From: Mucilaginibacter sp. SMC90
GTDB taxonomy: Bacteria; Bacteroidota; Bacteroidia; Sphingobacteriales; Sphingobacteriaceae
Assembly (NCBI RefSeq): GCF_022811725.1
Contig: NZ_CP094527.1
Coordinates: forward strand, 7,502,001-7,566,000
DNA: 64,000 nucleotides
Direction of reading: 5' to 3'
In this document: piece by piece, positions 17,316 to 25,402 of the stretch
How the letters are laid out: each line of letters begins with the position of its first letter
Position numbering within the stretch: the stretch's first letter is position 1
Made by a program: the position numbers and the translations under genes
The notes under the pieces: model-generated
The model's database searches: none
What the model saw: the letters and a program-made list of their open reading frames with translations, nothing else
Told to the model about the DNA's origin: nothing

Positions 17316-18338
17316 TGGGGGGTTTACTACTACCCCATCGTCCAGCGGGTGTCCGGTACAGGTCAGGATCCACCCTTGTGCAAGGTCTGCGTCGGTAAGC
17401 ACATCATTCTTTACCATTTCAACTTTACCGCCGGTACATTTAACCATACAGGTTGAGCATACGCCTCCGCGGCAGCTATAAGGCAAAGGAATATTATTTT
17501 GCAGCGCCGCCTGTAATATGGACTGGTTTTCGCCTACTACAATATCATGCAGCTCGCCATGGTATTGTATTTTGATATTTTTAGGTGGAAAATTGGTATA
17601 GCTGCTTGTTACGGCAACCGTTTCGAGCACAAAATTTTCACGGCGGATCTTAGTCTGATCGATCCCCATATAAACCAAGTCAAACCGGATCATGCGCATG
17701 TAAGCAAATGGACCGCAGAGGTAAAACTCCGCATCTGCCATATTAAAACGAGCATACTGCTTTACCAACTTTTCTACTTTATCGGTATTGAGCCGGTTAG
17801 CCTCGCTGCTCAACAAATGAATGATAGATAACCTTTCGGGGTGCTCGACGGCTAATTTATTCAGTTCATCCTTAAATAAAACAGAAGCAGCATTCTGACT
17901 GCTGTAAATAAGTACCAGCCTGCTCTTACCATCCCGGTTTAAAATATATTTCAGTTGTGAAAATATTGGAGTAATCCCGCTGCCAGCGGCAAATAAAAAA
18001 ATGTCCTTTTGTTGCTGATCATCATTAATGATAAAACGCCCGGCCGGTGCCAATGCCCTCAGTACGTCACCCTCCTTTACCTTGGTGAGCATAAACCGCG
18101 AGATCTCACCGTTGCTGATCCGCTTTATCGTGATAGCCTGATAAGGTTCATCGGGCGATGAACTTAACGAATACGACCGCCTGATCTCTTCCTGCCGGTG
18201 ATTAAATATCAGGGTAATAAATTGACCGGCTATATATGGGATGGGATTACCTTCAACACCACTCAAATAAAATGTAGCGGTATCAGGAGTTTCCCATTTT
18301 ATACGTTCAACTTTTAGTTTTAAAATATCGTCAGTCAT
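17307..18338 (-). CDS. Ferredoxin-NAD(P)H reductase-like flavoprotein with C-terminal 2Fe-2S domain
   Basis: The 343-residue protein has an N-terminal FAD-binding barrel (RRSYSLSS, 53-60), an NAD(P)-binding domain (LFAAGSGITPIFSQL; YLCGPFAYM) and a plant-type ferredoxin domain whose cysteines are C289-x4-C294-x2-C297-x29-C327. The order matches PaaE and related oxygenase reductases that pass electrons from NAD(P)H to a partner. No oxygenase or phenylacetate gene is nearby, so the partner is unknown. I use ATG 18338 rather than a TTG one codon upstream. It starts 3 bp after the permease stop. Confidence 0.88.
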   Translation of the reverse strand: MTDDILKLKVERIKWETPDTATFYLSGVEGNPIPYIAGQFITLIFNHRQEEIRRSYSLSSSPDEPYQAITIKRISNGEISRFMLTKVKEGDVLRALAPAGRFIINDDQQQKDIFLFAAGSGITPIFSQLKYILNRDGKSRLVLIYSSQNAASVLFKDELNKLAVEHPERLSIIHLLSSEANRLNTDKVEKLVKQYARFNMADAEFYLCGPFAYMRMIRFDLVYMGIDQTKIRRENFVLETVAVTSSYTNFPPKNIKIQYHGELHDIVVGENQSILQAALQNNIPLPYSCRGGVCSTCMVKCTGGKVEMVKNDVLTDADLAQGWILTCTGHPLDDGVVVNPPAP

Positions 18339-18341
18339 CAA

Positions 18342-19802
18342 TTAATAGCGCTGGTGCTTATCCTCAAGCATTCTGCGGATAACACTGTTCTTTTTGCCGT
18401 AAGTATAATAGATAACCAAACCAATTGCAAGCCATATGATCAAACGCAGCCAGGTGTCGCCGGGTAAAAACGTCATCATGGCAAAACAGGTAAGGATACC
18501 AAGTATTGGTACTAACGGAACAAGCGGCGTTTTAAACGGCCGGTGAATATTGGGCTGCTGCTTACGCAAAATAAGTATACCTGCACAAACCATCACAAAT
18601 GCAAGCAGGGTACCGATGCTGGTCATTTCACCAACTACGCGTATCGGCACAAATGCAGCAAACATGGCGATAAAGGCGCAAAGCATGATATTCGATTTCC
18701 AGGGTGTACGAAATTTGGGATGGATCTCTGAAAACACTTTGGGCAGCAAACCATCCTTCGACATTGAGAAGAACACCCGTGATTGCCCCAGCAAATCGAC
18801 CAGTATTACCGAGGTATACCCTATCAATATAGCCAATACGATAGCCTTGCTCAGCCACTGATAATGCGTTTTTTCAATGGCGATGGCAACCGGTGCGCCT
18901 GAACCTATAAACTCCTTATAGTTAGCCATGCCAGTCATTACGTGTGCAAATACGATGAATAACACCGTACAGATCAGTAATGAGCCGATGATTCCGATAG
19001 GCATATTACGCTGCGGGTTCTTTGCCTCCTGTGCTGCGGTTGATACAGCATCAAAACCGATAAATACAAAAAACACCAATCCCGCGCCTCTTAATATACC
19101 CGACCAGCCATAATCACCCCAAACGCCTGTATTTTGCGGGATATAGGGATGATAATTTTGCGGATTAATGAACGACCAGCCCACAGCTATAAATACCAGC
19201 ACTACACCTACTTTCAATGTTACAATAATGGCATTAACCAATGCCGAGCCTTTTGTACCGCGGATAATGATACTGGTAACCAAGATCACAATCAGTGCAG
19301 CTGGCAAATTGATTATACCGTTAATAACATCACCATTGGCGGCCTTTGCTGTTTCAAAAGGTGAAAGCGTAAGCTGCGGTGGCAGGTACAGATCAAACCA
19401 TGACAAAAATTTAGTAAGATATTGCGACCAGCTGATGGCCACGGTTGCCGCCCCAACAGCATATTCAAGGGCAAGGTCCCAGCCTATGATCCAGGCAAAA
19501 AGCTCGCCCATGGTAGCATACGAGTAAGTGTAAGCACTACCCGCAACCGGGATCATGGCCGAAAACTCGGCATAACAAAGTGCGGCAAAAGCACAGCCTA
19601 CGGCAGCTATTAAAAAGGAAATGGTTACCGCCGGCCCCGAATGCTGGCCTGCCGCAATGCCGGTTAATGAAAATAACCCGGCCCCTATAATGGTGCCTAT
19701 CCCGATTAAAATAAGGTTAACCGGCCCAAGCGAGCGTTTAAGTGAATGTTCTCCTTCTTCCTTTGATTCGCGGAGCAGGGTTTCTATGGGCTTTTTGATC
19801 AT
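18342..19802 (-). CDS. APC-family amino acid permease
   Basis: This 486-residue protein has about 12-13 hydrophobic helices. The first carries LIGIGTIIGAGLFSLTG, the APC substrate/sodium-binding unwound segment. The sequence resembles cationic or general amino acid transporters (YajO/CAT-like), including FVFIGFDAVSTAAQEAKNP and a C-terminal KTPLVPLVPILG loop. It is the first gene of a two-gene minus-strand operon with the 2Fe-2S reductase; the functional link between them is unclear. Confidence 0.9.
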   Translation of the reverse strand: MIKKPIETLLRESKEEGEHSLKRSLGPVNLILIGIGTIIGAGLFSLTGIAAGQHSGPAVTISFLIAAVGCAFAALCYAEFSAMIPVAGSAYTYSYATMGELFAWIIGWDLALEYAVGAATVAISWSQYLTKFLSWFDLYLPPQLTLSPFETAKAANGDVINGIINLPAALIVILVTSIIIRGTKGSALVNAIIVTLKVGVVLVFIAVGWSFINPQNYHPYIPQNTGVWGDYGWSGILRGAGLVFFVFIGFDAVSTAAQEAKNPQRNMPIGIIGSLLICTVLFIVFAHVMTGMANYKEFIGSGAPVAIAIEKTHYQWLSKAIVLAILIGYTSVILVDLLGQSRVFFSMSKDGLLPKVFSEIHPKFRTPWKSNIMLCAFIAMFAAFVPIRVVGEMTSIGTLLAFVMVCAGILILRKQQPNIHRPFKTPLVPLVPILGILTCFAMMTFLPGDTWLRLIIWLAIGLVIYYTYGKKNSVIRRMLEDKHQRY

Positions 19803-19901
19803 GATATAAAAAAGTCCACAAAGTTAGTAGATTATTTAAGAGCTATTGTATGGGGATATAATTGGGAGGTAAAATATCCGATTTGGCAACATCAATTGCA
19901 A

Positions 19902-20081
19902 CGATCCGTGGAGACACGGATCGAGGGAAGGAATCCCCCCACGTCCGTGTCCTCACGGACGACAACAAAAAATCCTTCTCTTCAGCCCGTCATTGCGAGG
20001 AACGAAGCAATCCCCGATTGGCAGAGCAGTTATGCAGGTTTCTCCGTGCAGTTTGGGATTGCTTCGTACCTCGCAATGACG
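19902..20081. repeat. Composite hairpins and GTCATTGCGAGG palindrome (copy A)
   Basis: The 349-bp gap between the permease and sod holds no gene. It has two perfect stem-loops with 4-nt loops (CGATCCGTG/CACGGATCG, 19902-19923; CGTCCGTG/CACGGACG, 19942-19961) that are related to each other. A long palindrome follows at 19988-20081, whose ends are CGTCATTGCGAGG and CCTCGCAATGACG with inner arms ACGAAGCAATCCC-type. Related copies are at 48955-49036, 51451-51519 and 59130-59258. Confidence 0.8.
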
Positions 20082-20090
20082 GCGAGATTT

Positions 20091-20128
20091 AACAAAAAAA
20101 GCGGCAGGACCATCAGATCCTGCCGCTT
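20091..20128 (-). terminator. Intrinsic terminator of sodA
   Basis: AAGCGGCAGGA (20099-20109) and TCCTGCCGCTT (20118-20128) form a perfect 11-bp GC-rich stem; on the minus strand a T run follows (20091-20098). Confidence 0.85.
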
Positions 20129-20151
20129 CAAATTTATATGCTTAAATAAAA

Positions 20152-20763
20152 TTAAGCAGTTGCTTTAGCGTAAAGCTCAGCAACGTGGTTCCAGTTAATT
20201 ACGTTCCAGATAGCTGCTAAGTAATCAGGACGACGGTTTTGGTATTTCAGGTAGTAAGCGTGCTCCCAAACGTCGATACCTAAAATTGGAGTACCTTTAA
20301 CCTCAGCAATATCCATTAATGGATTGTCCTGGTTAGGAGTTGAAGTTACAGCTAATTTTTTATCAGCAGTAACAATTAACCATGCCCAGCCCGAACCAAA
20401 ACGGGTAGCACCTGCTTCAGATACTTTGGTTTTGAAATCGGCAAATGAACCGAAAGTGCTCTTGATAGCATCAGCCAAAGCACCTGTAGGCTCGCCGCCA
20501 CCGTTTGGTGATAACAAAGTCCAGAATAAAGTATGGTTGTAGTGACCACCGCCGTTGTTACGTACGGCAGCAGGGAATTTAGAAATATTTTTGATGATAT
20601 CGTCGATATTGCTATCGGCTTCCGGCTTACCTTCCAAAGCTTTGTTTAAGTTGGTAACATAAGCCTGGTGGTGTTTGCCATGGTGAATTTCCATGGTCAG
20701 TTTATCAATGTGCGGTTCCAGAGCATCAGTAGCGTAGGATAACGCCGGTAGTGTAAATGCCAT
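20152..20763 (-). CDS. sodA: Superoxide dismutase, Mn-type
   Basis: This 203-residue cytoplasmic enzyme dismutates superoxide. Metal ligands are visible in MEIHHGKHHQAYVTNLN (His near 27), NNGGGHYNHTLFW (His near 81), and DVWEHAYYLKYQNRRPDY (Asp and His). The NNGGGH and STPNQDNPL segments are like Mn-dependent rather than Fe-dependent enzymes (Gln in the NQD position), though cambialistic use is possible. On the minus strand a TATATTTG -7 box at 20817-20810 lies about 50 bp upstream. A strong terminator follows. Confidence 0.95.
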   Translation of the reverse strand: MAFTLPALSYATDALEPHIDKLTMEIHHGKHHQAYVTNLNKALEGKPEADSNIDDIIKNISKFPAAVRNNGGGHYNHTLFWTLLSPNGGGEPTGALADAIKSTFGSFADFKTKVSEAGATRFGSGWAWLIVTADKKLAVTSTPNQDNPLMDIAEVKGTPILGIDVWEHAYYLKYQNRRPDYLAAIWNVINWNHVAELYAKATA

Positions 20764-20809
20764 AATTTTAAGTTATTAATTTTAAAGTTTAACGTTTGTT
20801 GTGACGTAA

Positions 20810-20817
20810 CAAATATA
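20810..20817 (-). promoter_or_regulatory. -7 element of the sodA promoter
   Basis: TATATTTG on the minus strand matches TAnnTTTG exactly, 47 bp from the ATG. A clear -33 TTTG was not seen. Confidence 0.4.
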
Positions 20818-20871
20818 AGCGTTGACGGAGGTTTTTGTTCTAAATAATTGTCATGTTTTCTTTAGTTCTTA

Positions 20872-20935
20872 GTTGATGGTTCATGGATCATAGTTATTGC
20901 CCATTACCATGAACTATGATCCATGAACTATCAAC
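20872..20935. repeat. Inverted heptad repeat pair (TTCATGG units)
   Basis: The left arm (20872-20899) reads GTTGATG, GTTCATG, GATCATA, GTTATTG. The right arm (20907-20934) reads CCATGAA, CTATGAT, CCATGAA, CTATCAA. The 24-bp arms 20872-20895 and 20912-20935 differ at one base. The element lies between sodA and tadA and includes the tadA stop codon. It uses the same unit as the element at 3494-3603. Confidence 0.85.
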
Positions 20936-21407
20936 TTTTTTTCCTCTTCCCCTTAAAAAAATCTTTTACCAGCTGACTGCATTCGGCTTCACGGATGCCA
21001 CCGGTGATCACAGTTTTAGGATGAGTTATTTTTTGATTGATACGGCCAAAGCCTAACTTGTTGTCATAGGCCCCAAATACGATCTTACTTACCTGGAACC
21101 AGTATGATGCCCCGGCGCACATAACACAGGGCTCCATGGTTACATATAGCGTACAGCCCTGCAAGTATTTACCTCCCATTAAATTGGCCGCCGCGGTAAG
21201 CGCCTGCATTTCGGCATGGGCCGATACATCATTAAGGCGTTCGGTAAGGTTATGTCCTTTACCAATAATACGGCCGTTGTAAACTACAATTGCCCCTATC
21301 GGGATCTCATCTTCCTCCAATGCATACCGGGCCTCTTTTAATGCTTCGCCCATAAAATATTCATCGGGCGATATCGAGGCCTCGTCCTCAAAACTGATAT
21401 ATCTCAT
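20931..21407 (-). CDS. tadA: tRNA-specific adenosine deaminase
   Basis: TadA converts A34 to inosine in tRNA-Arg(ACG). The 158-residue protein has the cytidine-deaminase-fold zinc motifs HAEMQAL (His ligand and proton-shuttle Glu) and PCVMCAGA (two Cys ligands). The N-terminus has an extra stretch of about 15 residues (MRYISFEDEASISPDEY) before the core FMGEALKEA. Its last residues KGKRKKS are basic. The start codon directly follows the csaA stop with no gap. Confidence 0.95.
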   Translation of the reverse strand: MRYISFEDEASISPDEYFMGEALKEARYALEEDEIPIGAIVVYNGRIIGKGHNLTERLNDVSAHAEMQALTAAANLMGGKYLQGCTLYVTMEPCVMCAGASYWFQVSKIVFGAYDNKLGFGRINQKITHPKTVITGGIREAECSQLVKDFFKGKRKKS

Positions 21408-21743
21408 TTAAATAAGTTTGCTGCCGTTTGGCACCGGCTTTTCAACGGCGGTTAATACGATATCACCGTTCTCGTCGGCAAAGCCTGTAACCAGGAACTC
21501 CGACATAAAGTTGGCGATCTGCTTTTTGGGGAAGTTAACAACGCCAACAATCTGCCTGCCAACTAACTCTTCTTTGGTGTAATGTTTGGTGATCTGCGCG
21601 CTGGACCACCTGATGCCGAACTCGCCAAAATCAACCCTTACTTTAAAGGCAGGCTTGCGGGCTTCGGGAAAATCAGCGGCTTCCAATACAGTGCCTACTC
21701 GCAGTTCTACTTTCTCAAATTCATGCCAGGTGATGGTTTCCAT
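21408..21743 (-). CDS. csaA: CsaA-like tRNA-binding domain protein
   Basis: The 111-residue protein is a stand-alone tRNA-binding OB fold (as in CsaA and the C-terminus of MetRS). It has the family start VELRVGTVLEAADFPEARKP, the RWSSAQITKHY segment and the VVNFPKKQIANFMSEFL motif. CsaA is described as a chaperone linked to secretion, but tRNA binding is the structural prediction. It abuts tadA with zero spacing, which suggests coupled translation and a possible tRNA-related role. Confidence 0.93.
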   Translation of the reverse strand: METITWHEFEKVELRVGTVLEAADFPEARKPAFKVRVDFGEFGIRWSSAQITKHYTKEELVGRQIVGVVNFPKKQIANFMSEFLVTGFADENGDIVLTAVEKPVPNGSKLI

Positions 21744-21877
21744 AAGGGCAAAGGTAAAAAATATGCATATTACAGTAGTTACAAACTACAGGCAAAAAAA
21801 TCCGCAGACAGAGCCTACGGACAACTAAGTAAAAAAGAGCCTCACTCCAACTCATCTCCGGATGAAAAGGGCTAAAA

Positions 21878-21902
21878 AAATCTCCGCAATCGGGGGAGAT
21901 TT
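21878..21902 (-). terminator. Terminator of the small lipoprotein gene
   Basis: AAATCTCC (21878-21885) and GGAGATTT (21895-21902) form a stem; on the minus strand a run of T follows. Confidence 0.7.
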
Positions 21903-21911
21903 ATAGGGGGC

Positions 21912-22235
21912 TTAATTACTATACTTAATAGCATCAGCCCTGATAGTAGCATTGGCATTATTGCCTTCTACCTGAAAAATAATAATGCCGTTGGCTCCTT
22001 GCGCTTTAGCTTTATCAGAAAGCAGTTTCTTAGCTACCGCCGAGTCTTCAGTATAAGCGATGGCCAGGTGACCTATTACCTTATAGTCATGCTTAACATC
22101 TTTGGCATCATAGTAAACATCAACGTTGTTAGTTACAGGATAGGTATCGCCTAAATAAACCGCCGCAGGAACGGCACATGACGTAAGAAAAAGAGTAAAT
22201 ACAATGATTAAGGTACGGATTTTCAAGGCTTTCAT
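21912..22235 (-). CDS. Small lipoprotein of unknown function
   Basis: This 107-residue protein has a type II signal (MKALKIRTLIIVFTLFLTSC, lipobox LTSC with Cys at 20). The mature domain has a beta strand DYKVIGHLAI, a helix with AKAQGANGIIIFQV and a final strand ATIRADAIKYSN. The order resembles the YbjQ-like/heavy-metal-binding-type small alpha-beta lipoproteins, but I cannot assign a family. It has its own terminator and no obvious operon partner. Confidence 0.75.
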   Translation of the reverse strand: MKALKIRTLIIVFTLFLTSCAVPAAVYLGDTYPVTNNVDVYYDAKDVKHDYKVIGHLAIAYTEDSAVAKKLLSDKAKAQGANGIIIFQVEGNNANATIRADAIKYSN

Positions 22236-22460
22236 AAGGATAAGTGTTTATTCTTATGAGTCAAAAAATGGGGGCAGGTTTAATGGATGAGGGGGTAACA
22301 AGTTTGTTAACTAACCAACCGCTCGACTGGAGCCGGACGACTTATTTCCAAGCCCGCTGGCCATTATGATCCGGCTGCCAGAGGTCGCTTAATAGTTGCC
22401 CCCCGGCAGGAGGCCATAGCCATTAACTTAAAGTAAAAAGCTTCTCAAAAGCGTGGGAAT

Positions 22461-22576
22461 GTGCGATTCCCCTCTTGAGAGGGGTGAAGGGGTGTGTTAT
22501 TCTACGTGCGGCTCATCGCTTGTATAACACACCCCTGCTACAACACGTTCCCACGCGCCCCCTCTCAAGAGGGGAT
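22461..22576. repeat. Dispersed palindromic element, CCCCTCTTGAGAGGGG family (copy 1)
   Basis: The outer arms are GATTCCCCTCTTGAGAGGGG (22465-22484) and CCCCTCTCAAGAGGGGA (22559-22575). Inner arms GGGGTGTGTTAT and ATAACACACCCC lie at 22489-22500 and 22524-22535. A GCGTGGGAA/TTCCCACGC pair overlaps (22451-22459, 22549-22557). The whole 434-bp gap between the lipoprotein and helicase genes holds no credible gene. Copy 2 is at 30845-30948 in the opposite orientation. Confidence 0.8.
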
Positions 22577-22669
22577 TTAAAAAGTTTGCGCCAAATTACT
22601 CCCTTAAGTTAACGGCTGTGGGCAGGAGGCGAGCGGCGGCGGTAAGCGGTATCTTTGTATGTCTGTAAT

Positions 22670-25318
22670 TTAAAACCCCTTCTTCCTCGTGATCCCCGGT
22701 CTTCTGCTTTTGCGTTCCGCAGGTTCAGGGACACCTTCGGCACCATAGCTGCGGGCCATTTTGGCTATACGCTCTTCCAAACTTTCGGTAGTTAATTTTT
22801 CTCGCCCAAGACTGTCAACCATGATCGGGAAGGCGAAAGGCGTTGGGCGCTCTATCACTTTTAAAATAATGTTTTGTGTTTGGATCCGTTGCAGTGCAGC
22901 CCGAAGCCGAAACTCTTCTAACTGAAAAGCCAGCGCTTCGTTATAAGCCTGTCGCACCAGTAAATTATCCGGTTCGTACTCGCTAAAAACCTCGAACAGC
23001 AACGAGGTTGAGGCCTGTAAATGTTTGTTTTTAACCTGCTGACCGGGGTAACCGGTAAATACCAAACCACCGATATGTGCTATGTCCCTGAAACGGCGTC
23101 GGGCCATTTCATTGGCATTTAAACTATGTTGAATATCATCTATCAGGTTATCTATCGAGAAAAAACCTGCATCTTCCAACGCCGCCTCAATTGGAATATC
23201 CTCATCCGCAAGCAACTCAAACCCATAATCATTCATGGCAATGGAGAAGCTGGCGGGTTTAATTTTGCTGATGCGATATGCCAGCAGCGATGCCATGCCT
23301 TCGTGCACTAACCGTCCTTCAAAAGGATAGAATAATAAGTGATGCCCCTCTTTCGATTTAAAAGACTCTATCAAAAACTCATGACTTTGGGGGAGGTGGG
23401 ATAATTGTTGCTGCAAATCAAAAAGCGGCTTCAGGGCCTTAACCTCTATATCTTTTTCGATGCCATGCGCTACTTCGTCCAGCTTCAGCCTGAATACGGC
23501 TGCCAGTTGGGATGACAAAGGCATCCGCCCGCCGTTCCAGCTTGGGATGATGCCTTTGGTTGAATTGGATTTTTTAACATAGGCGGTCATTTCCTTCACC
23601 CTCACAAATTCTAAACTCCGGCCTGCAAACCAAAAGGTATTACCGGGTTTAAGTTTAGATACAAATGATTCTTCAATAGTACCTAAACTGCCGCCACTGA
23701 GCCATTTCACCCTAATACTCAATTCGCTGGTAATGGTGCCGATACTTAACCTATGCCGCATAGCTACCCGGCGACTGTTTACTTTATACAGTCCATTTTC
23801 AACCTCAACCTTTAAAAATTCGTCATACTGCGCAAGCGTTTTACCTCCGCTGGTGATAAAATCAAGCAGCTGACCAAATTCGTTCCGGCTCAGATCGGCG
23901 AAGGCATAGGTGGTTTTAACCTCTTTAAACAATTCATCCGCGCGGAAACCATCTGATACCGCCAGCGTAACCATATACTGGATCAGCACATCCATGGTAA
24001 GCAGCATCGGGTCGCGGCTTTCAAAGATCTTGTCTTTGATCGCCTCCTTCAAAGCAGCTCCTTCTAACAATTCAAGCGAGTGCGTAGGCACAAAATATGC
24101 CAGCGATGTAGCGCCGGGGTGGTGACCGCTTCGCCCGGCACGCTGCATAAAGCGGGCCACACCTTTAGGGCTCCCCACCTGCACCACAGTATCAACCGGG
24201 CGAAAATCCACGCCCAGGTCCAGGCTGGAGGTACATACCACCAGCTTCAATGCTTCTGCATGCAAAGCAGCTTCCACCCAGTTGCGTAGTTCATTATCCA
24301 GCGAACCGTGGTGCATAGCCATGATACCCGCGTATTCAGGGTAATTATCTAAAATGGCATGATACCAGATCTCCGATTGTGAGCGGGTATTGGTAAATAT
24401 CAGCGTGGTTTTACTTTTAGCCACTATCTCCATAACCTCGGGCAGCAGCTTTAAGCCAATATGCCCCGCCCATGAGTAGTTTTCAATGTTCTGCGGAATG
24501 ATTGACCGGATATCCAGTTTCTTCTCCAGGTTGGCACGTACCATTTTTACCTGCTCCGCCGGAAAATCATTGCCTAATAAAACTTCGGCAGCTTGTTCAA
24601 GGTTGCCGATGGTGGCAGAGATACCCCATATTTTGAGTCGTAAGTCGAAAGCCTTAAATTCTAAGTCTTTGGTTACCTTTTTATTTTCGGCTCCCGGCTT
24701 TTGACTGATGACTTCTGACTCAACACCCGAGATTTCTGACTTCTGACTTAAGGCTTCTGACTTAAGGCTCAAGGCTTTTAACTTAGAGATACCCAGCTCC
24801 ACCTGCACTCCCCGTTTAGTACCCAGCAACTCATGCCATTCATCAATTACTACTACCTGCAACTGATTAAATAACTTTGGATACTCCTTTTGGGCCAGCA
24901 TCAGGTGCAGGCTTTCGGGGGTGGTGAGCAGTACCTCGGGTAGCTTTCTTTTGAGGGCAGCTTTCTCGGCGGCAGATGTATCACCAGTGCGGGTTGCTAT
25001 GCGCCATGGCAAGCCTATTTCATCGCAGGCTTCCTGCATGGCTTTACGGATGTCATTGGTAAGCGCCCGTAAGGGGGTTATCCAAAGCATCAGCAAGCCG
25101 TTATTCTGTTTGGTTTTATAAGTATCGGGATGAGCGTTAATAAATCCGGCCAAAAAGGGCAGGAACAGGGCAAAAGTTTTACCGCTTCCGGTAGGGGCAT
25201 TCAACAAGCCCGAATAGCCGCCAAGGTATGCATCCATCATTTCGGCCTGAAAAGGAAACTGCTGCCAGTTTTTTTCACTGTACCATTGCTGTATTACTTG
25301 TTGGCCTTTGCTTGTCAT
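22670..25318 (-). CDS. Lhr-like DEXH-box DNA helicase (ligase-associated type)
   Basis: This 882-residue superfamily 2 helicase has motif I APTGSGKT (41-48), Ia TPLRAL (81-86), Ib TTPES (132-136), motif II DEWH (159-162), motif III SATIG (234-238), motif VI QRAGRSGHHPG, then an Lhr-type winged-helix and C-terminal domain. It matches the helicase of the bacterial ligase-associated DNA repair cluster, but the ligase, nuclease and phosphoesterase genes are not in this window. Residues about 181-226 between motifs II and III are an insertion with a 7-residue pattern, encoded by a heptanucleotide array. Confidence 0.93.
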   Translation of the reverse strand: MTSKGQQVIQQWYSEKNWQQFPFQAEMMDAYLGGYSGLLNAPTGSGKTFALFLPFLAGFINAHPDTYKTKQNNGLLMLWITPLRALTNDIRKAMQEACDEIGLPWRIATRTGDTSAAEKAALKRKLPEVLLTTPESLHLMLAQKEYPKLFNQLQVVVIDEWHELLGTKRGVQVELGISKLKALSLKSEALSQKSEISGVESEVISQKPGAENKKVTKDLEFKAFDLRLKIWGISATIGNLEQAAEVLLGNDFPAEQVKMVRANLEKKLDIRSIIPQNIENYSWAGHIGLKLLPEVMEIVAKSKTTLIFTNTRSQSEIWYHAILDNYPEYAGIMAMHHGSLDNELRNWVEAALHAEALKLVVCTSSLDLGVDFRPVDTVVQVGSPKGVARFMQRAGRSGHHPGATSLAYFVPTHSLELLEGAALKEAIKDKIFESRDPMLLTMDVLIQYMVTLAVSDGFRADELFKEVKTTYAFADLSRNEFGQLLDFITSGGKTLAQYDEFLKVEVENGLYKVNSRRVAMRHRLSIGTITSELSIRVKWLSGGSLGTIEESFVSKLKPGNTFWFAGRSLEFVRVKEMTAYVKKSNSTKGIIPSWNGGRMPLSSQLAAVFRLKLDEVAHGIEKDIEVKALKPLFDLQQQLSHLPQSHEFLIESFKSKEGHHLLFYPFEGRLVHEGMASLLAYRISKIKPASFSIAMNDYGFELLADEDIPIEAALEDAGFFSIDNLIDDIQHSLNANEMARRRFRDIAHIGGLVFTGYPGQQVKNKHLQASTSLLFEVFSEYEPDNLLVRQAYNEALAFQLEEFRLRAALQRIQTQNIILKVIERPTPFAFPIMVDSLGREKLTTESLEERIAKMARSYGAEGVPEPAERKSRRPGITRKKGF
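24634..24785. repeat. In-frame heptanucleotide array inside the helicase gene
   Basis: On the plus strand, 14 consecutive 7-nt units run in phase from 24688 to 24785: CGGCTCC, CGGCTTT, TGACTGA, TGACTTC, TGACTCA, ACACCCG, AGATTTC, TGACTTC, TGACTTA, AGGCTTC, TGACTTA, AGGCTCA, AGGCTTT, TAACTTA. An opposing arm at 24634-24668 has TGAGTCG, TAAGTCG, AAAGCCT, TAAATTC, TAAGTCT. Because 7 is not a multiple of 3, three units encode 7 residues, giving the repeat LSLKSEA / LSQKSEI / SGVESEV / ISQKPGA in the protein. Confidence 0.9.
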
Positions 25319-25402
25319 TATCCCTTTAACAAAATTTAAGCTGTTTGGTTATAGCTTGTATAACCGAGCCAACAAAATAACTATTAAATTGGTTATAGTT
25401 AT

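Noticed and set aside
17307..18338. Phenylacetate degradation gene paaE
   Set aside because: The domain order fits, but no paaABCD or other phenylacetate genes are present, so the symbol was not used.
19862..20168. Small plus-strand frames upstream of sodA
   Set aside because: They lie wholly in the palindromic repeats 19902-20081 and read through hairpin arms.
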